From positions 62,001-126,000 of the forward strand of contig NZ_NEHW01000011.1 of the NCBI RefSeq assembly GCF_002112505.1: DNA of 64,000 bases, written 5' to 3'. Position numbers and translations under genes: made by a program. This DNA comes from Pseudomonas sp. R28(2017). GTDB taxonomy: Bacteria; Pseudomonadota; Gammaproteobacteria; Pseudomonadales; Pseudomonadaceae. The notes beneath the pieces are model-generated. The model made no database searches. It was not told where the DNA came from and worked only from the letters and a program-made list of their open reading frames with translations. Below, one piece after another: positions 40,181-48,900 of this stretch (its first letter is position 1; each line of letters starts with the position of its first letter).

Positions 40181-40270
40181 CTCTTCGCGGGCACGCCCGC
40201 TCCCACAGGGCCTGCACCCTAGCTACAAGCGGTGCGATTTCTGTGGGAGCGGGCGTGCCCGCGAAGAGGC
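40181..40270. repeat. Paired REP sequence, GAAGAGGCC subtype
   Basis: Inverted REP arms with a GGGC[A/G][C/T]GCCC centre (CTTCGCGGGCACGCCCGCTC) lie between convergent lpxH and pvdQ. Confidence 0.9.
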
Positions 40271-40287
40271 CGGAACAGGCTATCGCT

Positions 40288-42606
40288 TCAAGGCCTGCTG
40301 GCCACAGCCCCTTTGTCCCGCTCACTGATCACATACTGTCGATACTCCGGGTCCGCCTTGATCTGCGCCTCGGTAAACGGCATCACTGCCAGCTGCTTGG
40401 CCGAAAACGCCTTGGTCTGGTCGCTGAAATGCGCCGAGCCGGCTTCGCTGGACTGCGAGAACGCCAGCAGCCCACGCGCCTGCGGCCCGTTCTCGGTGAA
40501 ACTCACCAACTGCAGGTAACTGGTACCGCTGACCACCAGGCGCTTGCCCGGCCCGTGCGGCACGCTGAACATCGCGTTGTACACCCCCAGCTGCTGCGGC
40601 CCGCCCGGCACCGGCGTGCCATCGGCGGCCTGCTGGATCTGCCCCCAACGGCTGCCCTCCTCCACCCCGGCCTTGGCCACTTGCTGCAACGAGGCCAGGG
40701 CTGCTTCGCGCAACAGTTTGCGCACTGCCGCCTGTTCTACCGCCAAACCCCGCGGGGTGTGCTGGGGGTCGGCCGGGTCGAAGGCCACGCGCCAACTTTG
40801 TGGGTGCTTGGCCATGGCCTCGACCATGTTCTGGAAATGCACCAGGCCGATACCGCTGTTCAAGTCGGCCTTGCCATTCCAGGCGGCGAGGCTGGCGCAC
40901 ACGGCCTGCAGGTCCGCCTCGGCGCCTTTGCACCACTGCAGCAGGTCGGGCAGCACCAGGCTGGCCAGGTACACATCGTCATCCAGCACCATGCGCTGCA
41001 GGTCGTCCACACCCAGCTTGGCGCTGCCTTGCAAGCGCTCCAGGGCAAAACGCCCGCGCATGCCCAGCGGCTGGTCGCTGCGGCTGATCAACGGCGAGAA
41101 CCCTGTCAGTGGCTGGGCCGGGTTGGCCATCCAGGCCGGGTCGTTGGAATTCTGCACAAAGTCGTTGCGTTCCAGGCTCGGCAGCATCCGCGCCGGGAAG
41201 ATACCCGGCTGTGCGGCTTGCGCATCGACCTTCCACTGGCAGCTGCTGCGCGAACCATCCAGCACCACCAGAGGGCCTTGCGCCGCCGGGTTGCTGCAGT
41301 CACTCAGCAGTTGCTGATCGACATAAGGCACCACGGACTGGTTCAGGTACAGCGCCTTGCCTTGGGCATCGACCGCCAGGGTGTTGACCCATGGGATGCC
41401 TTGCAGTTGCTCGATAGAGCCCTTCAGGGCATCCAGGCTGTCGGCACGGTTGATGCGGTACCACTGCTGCAGCACGCGCGTGTTGTCCAGGTTGGCATCG
41501 CGCAGGCTGTAGGCCGCCTGGGTATCCCAGTCCAGTCGACCTGGCCACTGCACCACCGGCCCGAAGCTGGAGCTGTAGACCTGGCGCTCGACCTGGCTGA
41601 GCGTGCCATCCGCAGCCTTGACCGTGACGCTCACGGTCTGCCGTGCCATGGGCACGGACTTGCCATCCTGCAGGTAGCGGGTCGGGTCCTTGGGGTCCAG
41701 TTGCAGGCGGTACAGGGTGAAGTGCTTGGAGGTATCCACCGTGTGGGTCCAGGCCAGGTGGCGGTTGAAGCCGATGTTCACCACCGGCAGGCCGGGCAAG
41801 GCGGCCCCCATCACGTCCAGCTTGCCTGGAATGGTCAGCTGCATCTGGTAGAAACGCATCCCGCCCATCCACGGGAAGTGCGGGTTGGCCAGCAGCAGGC
41901 CACGGCCATTGGACGAGCGCTGCGCCCCCACGGCCACGGCGTTGCTGCCGCGCTCGGAGGCGAAGCGTTGCTGCTGGGCCAATGCCACGTCAAAGGCCGG
42001 GGCTGCCTGCCGGGCCGCCAGCTTGGGGGGCTGCGCGCCCGCCAGCGCTTCGGCGAACTGGCCCACGCCGCCTTCAGCCAACAGCCGGCGGGTCAGTTTG
42101 ACCAGGTCCTGGCTGGTGATCGGTCGCAGCCACTGGCCATCGCCACATTCCGCTGGCAGGCCTTGGCTGCGCCGCTCGGCCAGGGCGCGGTTGAAACCGC
42201 TGGCATAACCCTCCAGCAGTGCACGCACCTGCGCTGGCTGGGCCTGCATGAAGCCACCGACTGCCGCCGGCGTGTTGAGCCAGGTGAAGAACAGGTCGCT
42301 GGCCAGGTTGTCGCGTTGCTCGAGCGTCTTGCCCTGGGCGCCGAAATAGCGCGAGCGCTCGCCATTGACCGTCAACACTTCGTTGGCCAGCAGGCACAGG
42401 TTGTCCTGGGCATAGGCATAACCAATGCCATAGCCCAGGCCGCGCTCGTCCTTTGCAACGATATGCGGCACGCCATAACTGGTGCGGCGGATCTGCGCAC
42501 TGGCATCAGTGCTGGTTTCCCGCGCCTGCACGGCGACGCTGGAGGCGACCAGGGCAGCCGCCAGGCTGGCACAGGTCAAGGGACGCGATATTGGCAACAC
42601 GGGCAC
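40288..42606 (-). CDS. pvdQ: Penicillin-acylase-family Ntn hydrolase, PvdQ-like acylase
   Basis: This 772-residue periplasmic precursor has a signal peptide (about 1-28), an alpha chain, a spacer and a beta chain. The self-cleavage site and nucleophile are Gly220-Ser221 in ERGSNAVAVG, matching PvdQ. PvdQ removes the fatty acid from pyoverdine precursors and also hydrolyses long-chain acyl-homoserine lactones. No pyoverdine genes are in the window, so the role is inferred from family and from the recalled place of pvdQ beside lpxH in P. putida. Confidence 0.9.
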   Translation of the reverse strand: MPVLPISRPLTCASLAAALVASSVAVQARETSTDASAQIRRTSYGVPHIVAKDERGLGYGIGYAYAQDNLCLLANEVLTVNGERSRYFGAQGKTLEQRDNLASDLFFTWLNTPAAVGGFMQAQPAQVRALLEGYASGFNRALAERRSQGLPAECGDGQWLRPITSQDLVKLTRRLLAEGGVGQFAEALAGAQPPKLAARQAAPAFDVALAQQQRFASERGSNAVAVGAQRSSNGRGLLLANPHFPWMGGMRFYQMQLTIPGKLDVMGAALPGLPVVNIGFNRHLAWTHTVDTSKHFTLYRLQLDPKDPTRYLQDGKSVPMARQTVSVTVKAADGTLSQVERQVYSSSFGPVVQWPGRLDWDTQAAYSLRDANLDNTRVLQQWYRINRADSLDALKGSIEQLQGIPWVNTLAVDAQGKALYLNQSVVPYVDQQLLSDCSNPAAQGPLVVLDGSRSSCQWKVDAQAAQPGIFPARMLPSLERNDFVQNSNDPAWMANPAQPLTGFSPLISRSDQPLGMRGRFALERLQGSAKLGVDDLQRMVLDDDVYLASLVLPDLLQWCKGAEADLQAVCASLAAWNGKADLNSGIGLVHFQNMVEAMAKHPQSWRVAFDPADPQHTPRGLAVEQAAVRKLLREAALASLQQVAKAGVEEGSRWGQIQQAADGTPVPGGPQQLGVYNAMFSVPHGPGKRLVVSGTSYLQLVSFTENGPQARGLLAFSQSSEAGSAHFSDQTKAFSAKQLAVMPFTEAQIKADPEYRQYVISERDKGAVASRP

Positions 42607-42803
42607 TCCTCGGATTCAGGGGGTCATTCCCGATCAGACGAATGGCTGGATGAAAATTTTACACGCACTGGCGCCGTGAACCGTCATTAAGAGAAACCGG
42701 CAGAAAACTTTTTTCACGCAGAAGCTGCAGATTTGCCGCGCTCATTCGTCCTAATCAGTGAGGCACCCATATTTCGGGACAGTCCACGAAAAGGAGCATT
42801 CAC
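42607..42803. other. Divergent promoter region between pvdQ and the Fur-like gene
   Basis: These 197 bases include AT-rich stretches near 42650-42720 but I could not recognise a Fur box or a PvdS-type promoter. The ribosome site AAAAGGAG of the Fur-like gene ends it. Confidence 0.35.
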
Positions 42804-43178
42804 ATGTACAACCCGCAACCCTCATTGCAGACCGGGTGCGCCCCAGGCAAGGCGGCCAACGGAGCGGCCGCCTGCGTGGACGAGCGTACCGGCAACGAGC
42901 AGATTCGCGAGCTGCTGCGCAGTTACGGCCTGCGCACCAGCCTCATTCGCCTGAAGGTGATCGATGCGCTGTACAACGCCGACCGCAGCGGGCGCAGCAT
43001 TGGCGTACGCGGTGTGCATGCGCAACTGGAGCAGCTGGACATCCCGCTGTCGTTCCTGAGCGTGCGCGAAGTGCTCAAGCGGCTGTGCGCGGAGGGCGTG
43101 ATCAGCCTTGGCAGCGACAAGTGCTACAGCCTCAAGCCGCAAGCGCGCGCCGTGCTCGAGCAGCCCTTGCCGCGCTGA
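42804..43178 (+). CDS. Short Fur-like winged-helix protein
   Basis: This 124-residue protein has an N-terminal low-complexity segment with two Cys, then a Fur-type winged helix (about 30-110: LRSYGLRTSLIRLKVIDALYNA, VRGVHAQLEQLDIPLSFLSVREVLKRLCAEGVI). It stops where Fur proteins begin their metal-binding, dimerisation domain: there are no HHDH or CXXC motifs after the helix. It may be a metal-independent regulator or bind a partner. AAGGAG 8 bases upstream supports ATG 42804. Annotated in relatives as a Fe2+/Zn2+ uptake regulator. Confidence 0.75.
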   Translation: MYNPQPSLQTGCAPGKAANGAAACVDERTGNEQIRELLRSYGLRTSLIRLKVIDALYNADRSGRSIGVRGVHAQLEQLDIPLSFLSVREVLKRLCAEGVISLGSDKCYSLKPQARAVLEQPLPR

Positions 43179-43213
43179 CTGAAGGCCGGCTTGGCATGGC
43201 CGGCCGGCAGGCG

Positions 43214-43402
43214 TCAGGGTTTGACCTTGCGCCGCAGAATCCCGTTGATCACGACCACGACCACGGCAATGGCGATGGCCAGCATCTGAAAGGTCTGCTC
43301 GCTGATCGTGCCTTGCTTCTGCAGATGCGACAGGCCCAGCATGAGGCCCAGCACCACCAGGATGATCAGAAGCGAGTATTTGAGGCGCTGCACGTGTGTC
43401 AT
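43214..43402 (-). CDS. Small inner-membrane protein
   Basis: This 62-residue protein has two hydrophobic helices (about 9-26 and 40-54) joined by a polar loop, and a basic C-terminal end (LRRKVKP). AAGGA lies 7 bases before ATG 43402, a better site than for ATG 43420, which would add MLKDFS. I recognise no characterised family. It is convergent with the Fur-like gene. Confidence 0.65.
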   Translation of the reverse strand: MTHVQRLKYSLLIILVVLGLMLGLSHLQKQGTISEQTFQMLAIAIAVVVVVINGILRRKVKP

Positions 43403-43550
43403 CGAAAAATCCTTCAACATCGGGGGTATTTGCTCACAACGAGCGGCGACAATCATACATCGCTCATGACATGCAGCGCTGTATTTCCTGCTTAGCGTGG
43501 CACCTAAGAGCTGAAAGCATCGGGTTTCCCCAACCCTTGCTGGAGGCACC

Positions 43551-44009
43551 ATGCGCAATGTAGCGCTGTTCATCATGCTGCTCACCCCGTCACTTGCCAC
43601 CCATGCCCTGGACACCCGCCAGGCGCCGCCCGAACAGCTGCTCGAGCTAGGTAGCCAGCTGGCCGACCATGCAGGCAGCAGCCAGTGGCAACAACTGTGG
43701 CAAAGAACCCGCGCTGCCGGGCACCTGAGCGCCACGCCCGGGCACGCCTACTTCACGCCCCCCCATACGCTACTGTCAGAACTGGCTCGGCAGACGTTGG
43801 CGCAAGCGGATCAGGTCGAGGCCGTCGACAGCACCCTTGCCCGCTATAAGCGCACCTTTCCCGACAGCGTCATCGGCATGCTCGATGACCAGCCCTTGAA
43901 CAGCCTTTGCCTGATCATCGACTGGCGCACCTTGCCACAGGAACAGGCAACCCAAGCGCTTGCCTACCTCGGTGGTGCAAGCCTGTTGAAGAGTTACCCA
44001 TGCAAATAA
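43551..44009 (+). CDS. Secreted hypothetical protein
   Basis: This 152-residue protein starts with a signal peptide (MRNVALFIMLLTPSLATHA, cleavage probably after ALA/THA-L) and continues as a soluble, mostly helical periplasmic domain with two Cys (near 127 and 151). TGGAGG lies 5 bases before ATG 43551. I recognise no family. It precedes the Mor/DUF2589 genes by 232 bp and may be unrelated. Confidence 0.65.
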   Translation: MRNVALFIMLLTPSLATHALDTRQAPPEQLLELGSQLADHAGSSQWQQLWQRTRAAGHLSATPGHAYFTPPHTLLSELARQTLAQADQVEAVDSTLARYKRTFPDSVIGMLDDQPLNSLCLIIDWRTLPQEQATQALAYLGGASLLKSYPCK

Positions 44010-44241
44010 GGGGTACGGCACTCAACGGCGTGGTGGAAAAGCGACCCACTGTGAAATCGGGCCTGCAGGGCAGTATTGAGGCAACGTCCTACATTGCATG
44101 ACACCCTTGCCTGCGAGCCCTGCTCACCAAAACTACAACTGTCAGCCCACTTGGCGCCTAGCGACAGCATTCGACGCTCACCGAGAATCCCTCCATGCCA
44201 ACGACAGGCATCGCGCCCCATCCACCGCGAGGAAGTCTCAC

Positions 44242-44622
44242 ATGGAACTGCCAGACCTCACATCCATCGACATCGGCCAGTTACCCCATTCGTTGCAAGC
44301 CCTGATCGAATGCATCGGCCTTGAAAACGCCTACCAGCTGACCTGCGCCTACGGCGGCAGGCCCAAGTACATCCCAAAATACCGTGAGCGCACCAAGCTC
44401 GCCGACGTACTCCCGGCAGACGCCCTCGACGCCCTGATCAAGCGTTTTGCCGGCGTGGCGCTGGAAATTCCCAAGGCGGATCATTTCCTGCGGCAATTAC
44501 GCAATCTGCAAATCCAGAAAGAAAGCGCAGAAGGTTTGTCTCGTAGTTTGCTCGCCAACAAGTATGGGCTGAGCCTGCGACAGATTGGCAACATTCGTCG
44601 CCAGGAACATGACGCTCGCTAG
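44242..44622 (+). CDS. Mor transcription activator family protein
   Basis: This 126-residue protein resembles the Mor/C regulators of Mu-like phages: a dimerisation half (LPHSLQALIECIGLENAYQL), the glycine-rich strand with GGRPKYIPKY and a C-terminal helix-turn-helix (LLANKYGLSLRQIGNIRRQ). Mor proteins activate phage middle genes by binding just upstream of -35-less promoters. No other phage gene is near, so this is a domesticated or orphan regulator. GAGGAAG upstream supports ATG 44242. It is 63 bp before the first DUF2589 gene, which it may control. Confidence 0.75.
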   Translation: MELPDLTSIDIGQLPHSLQALIECIGLENAYQLTCAYGGRPKYIPKYRERTKLADVLPADALDALIKRFAGVALEIPKADHFLRQLRNLQIQKESAEGLSRSLLANKYGLSLRQIGNIRRQEHDAR

Positions 44623-44685
44623 TCATTGAGTACAGCGCGAACAACAACTGCATCGACACTCCACTATCAACGCTAGGATACAGAC

Positions 44686-45342
44686 ATGATAGATAACAGC
44701 CTTATCGGTTCCGTCATCAATTCGCTGCCCATGGATAAAATGATTGCAGCCCCCTTGCAGGCCATGATCAAGGCACAAATAGGCGCCAGTAAATCTTACG
44801 CCGACTTCCTGATGCAAGTGTGTATCCAGGATGGCAAGGCAGTCGCCATTCAGTTCGATTACGACGAAACACTCGTCGATGAGCAAGGCGAATATCAAGG
44901 TATTGTCAGCAAGACCATGAAGGTGCCGCTGCTGGCCGCCATCACCCATCCGAACATCTCGATCATGGAGGGTAATGTAGATTTCGAACTGACCATCAGC
45001 CAGTTTGCCGAAGACAAGAGTAACAGCGCCAAGTCAGGCACCCTGGGAGGGAGTGTGGGTTGGGGACCTTTCAGCGTCAGTGTCAGCGGCAGTATCAGCA
45101 CCCATTCTGAACAAACACGCAAGACCGACACGCGTGCCCGCTACAAATTCAGCACCAAGATTGCGCGCCAGGAGCCGCCTGAGGCATTGATGAAAGTCAT
45201 TGATCATCTGGTGAGCGCGAATACCAAACCGGTCATGCTGAAAGGTGAACAACCGCGGAGCCCCGACAAGATCTCCGACGCTGACGTTCTGAAAGACGGC
45301 AGTAACACCAATTCGAACCAACCGAACTCACCCGCACCTTGA
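44686..45342 (+). CDS. DUF2589 family protein A
   Basis: This 218-residue protein has no signal peptide or TM segment. It shows a helical N-terminus (IAAPLQAMIKAQIGASKSYADFL), a beta-rich core with VPLLAAITHPNISI, a Gly/Ser-rich stretch (GGSVGWGPFSVSVSGS) and a shared EPPEALMKVI motif, then a disordered Pro/Asn tail. This fits DUF2589, a family without assigned function. AGGA lies 7 bases before ATG 44686. Base composition is lower in GC than the flanking genes, suggesting acquisition. Confidence 0.7.
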   Translation: MIDNSLIGSVINSLPMDKMIAAPLQAMIKAQIGASKSYADFLMQVCIQDGKAVAIQFDYDETLVDEQGEYQGIVSKTMKVPLLAAITHPNISIMEGNVDFELTISQFAEDKSNSAKSGTLGGSVGWGPFSVSVSGSISTHSEQTRKTDTRARYKFSTKIARQEPPEALMKVIDHLVSANTKPVMLKGEQPRSPDKISDADVLKDGSNTNSNQPNSPAP

Positions 45343-45357
45343 GGGCTGCGTCACGAC

Positions 45358-45377
45358 CCCCGCCGCGAGCGACGGGG
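45358..45377 (+). other. Intercistronic stem-loop between the DUF2589 genes
   Basis: CCCCGCCG and CGACGGGG form an 8-bp stem with one C-A mismatch and a CGAG loop in the 62-bp gap. With no T-run it is not a clear terminator; it may set the relative level of the second protein. Confidence 0.4.
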
Positions 45378-45404
45378 GGCCTTACGGAACAGAGGAACCC
45401 TTGA

Positions 45405-45962
45405 GTGAACAAATCACCCTCCCCCATGACCTCGCTTGACCTGCGCGATATCACTCGCGGCTTGCAAGAAGCAGCGGCCGCCACGAACAGCCTGATCGCA
45501 CAACAGTACATAAACCTCTTCGACCAGTTTTTCGATTGCGATAATCAGGCGCTGGGTGCCCCCATGAAGGCAAAGATGGTAGAAGTCGCCATGGACGACG
45601 TTCACGTCATGCGGGTGCCCCTCTTTGCACTGGTATCCCCCAAGGGGCTGGCACTTGAACGCATGCAAGTCGACTTGTCGGTTCGCGTCAAAGGCACCGA
45701 TGCGTTGCACGACTTGAATACAGATGCGCAGAAGAACACCGCTACGAACTTCAAGGTCTGCATTGGCGCGCAGGGGCGCCAGGGTGAAGCGCGGGACCCT
45801 GACGAAGTGCAGATTCGCATGCAGTTCCAGGCATGCGAGCCTCCTGAAGCACTGAACCGGCTGATCGAGCAGTACACCAACATGATCATTCCCGTGCGTT
45901 CCAATCCCGCGCCCCCACCCAGCGACAGCAATGAATTCATCGAGGCCGCCACCGTCCGCTGA
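45405..45962 (+). CDS. DUF2589 family protein B
   Basis: This 185-residue soluble protein is a diverged relative of the preceding one: a helical N-terminus (ITRGLQEAAAATNSLIAQQY), a VPLFALVSPKGLALERMQVDLSV core and the EPPEALNRLI motif near the C-terminus. The Gly/Ser-rich stretch of protein A is missing. The start is GTG 45405 with AGAGGA 8 bases upstream; ATG 45426 is the alternative. It ends 5 bp from convergent tamB. Function unknown; pairing with protein A suggests a hetero-oligomer. Confidence 0.7.
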   Translation: MNKSPSPMTSLDLRDITRGLQEAAAATNSLIAQQYINLFDQFFDCDNQALGAPMKAKMVEVAMDDVHVMRVPLFALVSPKGLALERMQVDLSVRVKGTDALHDLNTDAQKNTATNFKVCIGAQGRQGEARDPDEVQIRMQFQACEPPEALNRLIEQYTNMIIPVRSNPAPPPSDSNEFIEAATVR

Positions 45963-45967
45963 CAGCC

Positions 45968-48900
45968 TCAGAAATCACGTTTGTAGAAGATGTCCAGGGA
46001 ACTCGCCAGGCCACTGGCGGCCTCCAGATACACCTTTTTGCTCAGTTTGTAACGCAGTGCAATGGTGTTGGCCGGCTCGAACACACCGACCCCGTAACGC
46101 AAGCTGAGCTTCTCGGTCAGGTTGCCACTGGCCACCACGCTGGTGCTGTTACCGGAACCTTCGGTGTCGAGTTGGAAGTCATCGATCCCCAGGCCCGATG
46201 CCAGGCTGCCGGTGATCCCGGCGCTGCCCGCCAGGCCCAGGCCCAATGCCGCTTCGGCAAGCATGTTGTTATCCTCACCGGAAGTGCCCAACGGGCGCCC
46301 GAGCACCAGGTAGGACAACGCCTGCTCCTGGCTCATGGCCGGCTCCGAGAACACGTTGGTGGTCGGCTGCTCGGCACTGCCACTCAGGCGGATACCGGCA
46401 ATCACATCGTCGACCTTGCGGATGGCCTCGATATCCAGATAGGGCTGGTCGATCGGGCCGGCGAACAATAGCCGAGCGCGGCGAATGGTCAGGCGCTGAC
46501 CGTAGGCACGGTAGCGACCATCAGCCAGGCTCAATTCGCCACGGGTGTCCATGTTGTCGCCGATGTGCACATGGCCAAGCAGGTTGGCGGTCAGGCCGAA
46601 GCCGCTGAACGACAGCTTGTCCTGCCCCACGACCACATCGATGTCCATGGCCATCGCCATGGGCGGCTTGCCCGCTTCGGTCTGGTGGCCGACGATGACC
46701 GTGTCGTCCGAGACCTTGACGGTCGAGGGTGGCAACTCGCGCACGACGATCTTGCCTTTGGGCACCAGCACCTTGCCGGTCACCGCCAGTTTGTCGTCGA
46801 TCAGGCGCAGGTTCAGGTCTGGCGCAACTTCCAGTGTGGCGTAGGGCTCGACGGTCACGGGCAGCTGCTGGCCCTGTAGCCGCAGGTCCATGCCCAGGGC
46901 CTGGCCCCAGGTCAGGTGACCGTTGAGTTGGCCGCGCCCGGCTTGCCCGCTGCGCCAGCCACCGTTGAGCTGGACCTGCTCACCGGCGATCAAGGCCTGC
47001 AGCGACAGGTCCTGCAGGCTGACTGGCAACTCGGCACCACTGACCTCGCCACCGCTGAGCATCAGGCTGCCGTTGACCTGTGGCGCCAGCAAGGTGCCGG
47101 ACAAGCGCCCGCTGCCACTCAACTGACCGGCCAGGCGCTCGACCATCGGCAGGAAAGGACGGGCGATCGACAGGTCCAGCCCGACCAGGCGGAAGTCGCC
47201 CGACAGCGGTTTGTTCTTGCCCAGTGGATCGAGGCGCGTGTTCAGGCTCAGTTCACCCAGGCGTTCGCCGCGAAAATCCAGGCGCGTATCGACCCGGCGT
47301 GGCGCCAGGGTACTGTCCAGGCGCAGGGCCTGGTAAGGGAAGTCGATCCAGCGGCCCTTGTCGCGAATGCGCAAGGTACCGCCACTGGCATCGACACGAA
47401 CGCTGCCTTTCGGCCCGCTGGCCGGGATATCCAGGTTAACGTCGGCATTGAGCATGCCCTGCCAGGCAAAGTCCTTCGGCAGCCATTGGGCCAGGCTGTC
47501 CAGCGGGAACTGCTTGAGGTGATAGCGCAGACGCGGCTCCGGCGCCAGGCGCTGGTCCTCGCCGCACAGGCTGGCCTGGCCGGAGCGCCAGCAGTGGGCA
47601 CCGAAATCCATTTGGCCACTGGCCAGTCGCTGCAAACGGGCCGGGGCCTGCAATTGCCAGTCCTGGCCCCCGGCCTGGATCCTGCCACTGGCCAGACGAC
47701 CACGCCAGTCACCTTTGTTCAGCTGACCATCCAGACCCAGGTCGAGCTTGAGTTGTGGACCGTCCAGAGCCAGGGTCAGTGCCTGCTGACGGATATCGCC
47801 CTTGCCATTGGCCTGCAAGGTCCCCAGTACCGTATCACCCAGGCGGATGCCATTGGCCTTGAGCTCGAGCAGCCCACGCTGGGCGCTGTCCAGGCGCGCG
47901 TCCAGATCAAGCCGCTGGATGCGGTTTTCCTCCTGCGCCAGTTGCAGCCCCTGCAAGGTGAGGCTGCCCTGCGGCGCGCTCAGCGTGCCGCTGACGTCCA
48001 GGCGCCCCTTGGCCTGCCCTTGCAGCCTCGGCCACAGCTGACCGAGCCGTGGCAGGTCGAGGTCGACACGCCCGGCCAGGCGTTGCTGCAGGCTGCCGCT
48101 GCCGTTGATACGGTTATCGCCCAGTTGCACGGCCAGCGCGCCGAGCGTCCAGTTCTGCCCGGCCCCCTGTGCCTCAACCTTGAGCACCGCCGGCTGCCCG
48201 CGCAGGCGCCCCTTGAGGTCGAGCCGGGCATCCAGGCTGAGCTGCTCGCCTTTCAATTCACCTTTGCTGCGCAGTGGCCCGGCCAGGGTACCGGGCAGCT
48301 CGGCGAGCCAGTACGCCGGGTCCAGGGCCGACAACTGCAGGTCGACGTCCCAGGCCAGGGTATCGGCGAAGCGCAGCGCGACGCTGCCCGCCGCCTTGCC
48401 CTGCCCGGCGGTCAGCGCCAGCTGTGGCAAGCGCACCTGACCCAGGTCACCCTCGAACGGGCTGGCCAGGGTGAACGCCCCGGCCGGGCCGTCGAGGTCA
48501 CCGTTGAAAGTGCCTTGGTAAGTGCCATCGTGGTACTGAACCTGGGCATTGAAGCGCTTGAGGGTAACCTGCGGCGGCGTTTCCAGCGGGTACAGGCGCA
48601 GCCACGGAAAGTCCTGCCAGTCCAGCTGGGCGTCGGCCTTCAGCGCCTGCTGCCAGTCCGCACTGGCCTGCAGCTTGACGCGCTGGGTGTCGCTGGCCGT
48701 CAGGTCCAGGGCATCCAGCTTGGCGCCCTTGGCGTCCACCTTGCCGGCCAGCGCCAGTGCGATCGGTGCCTGCTCCGCCGGCAGGCTGGCACTGCCCGAC
48801 AGTTGATAGCCGTTGAGCAGGTCACCCTGGGCATTGAGCACGAGCTGGTTGAACTGCAACGTGTCGGGCAACGAGGCCGTTGGCTTGAAGGCATCGGCTC

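Noticed and set aside
43184..43205. GC-rich inverted repeat GCCGGC...GCCGGC after the Fur-like gene
   Set aside because: The arms are short and there is no T-run; such repeats are expected by chance at this GC content.
45401..45439. TTG start at 45401 for the second DUF2589 protein
   Set aside because: It is out of frame and soon reaches a stop. GTG 45405 is in frame with the family sequence and well spaced from AGAGGA.
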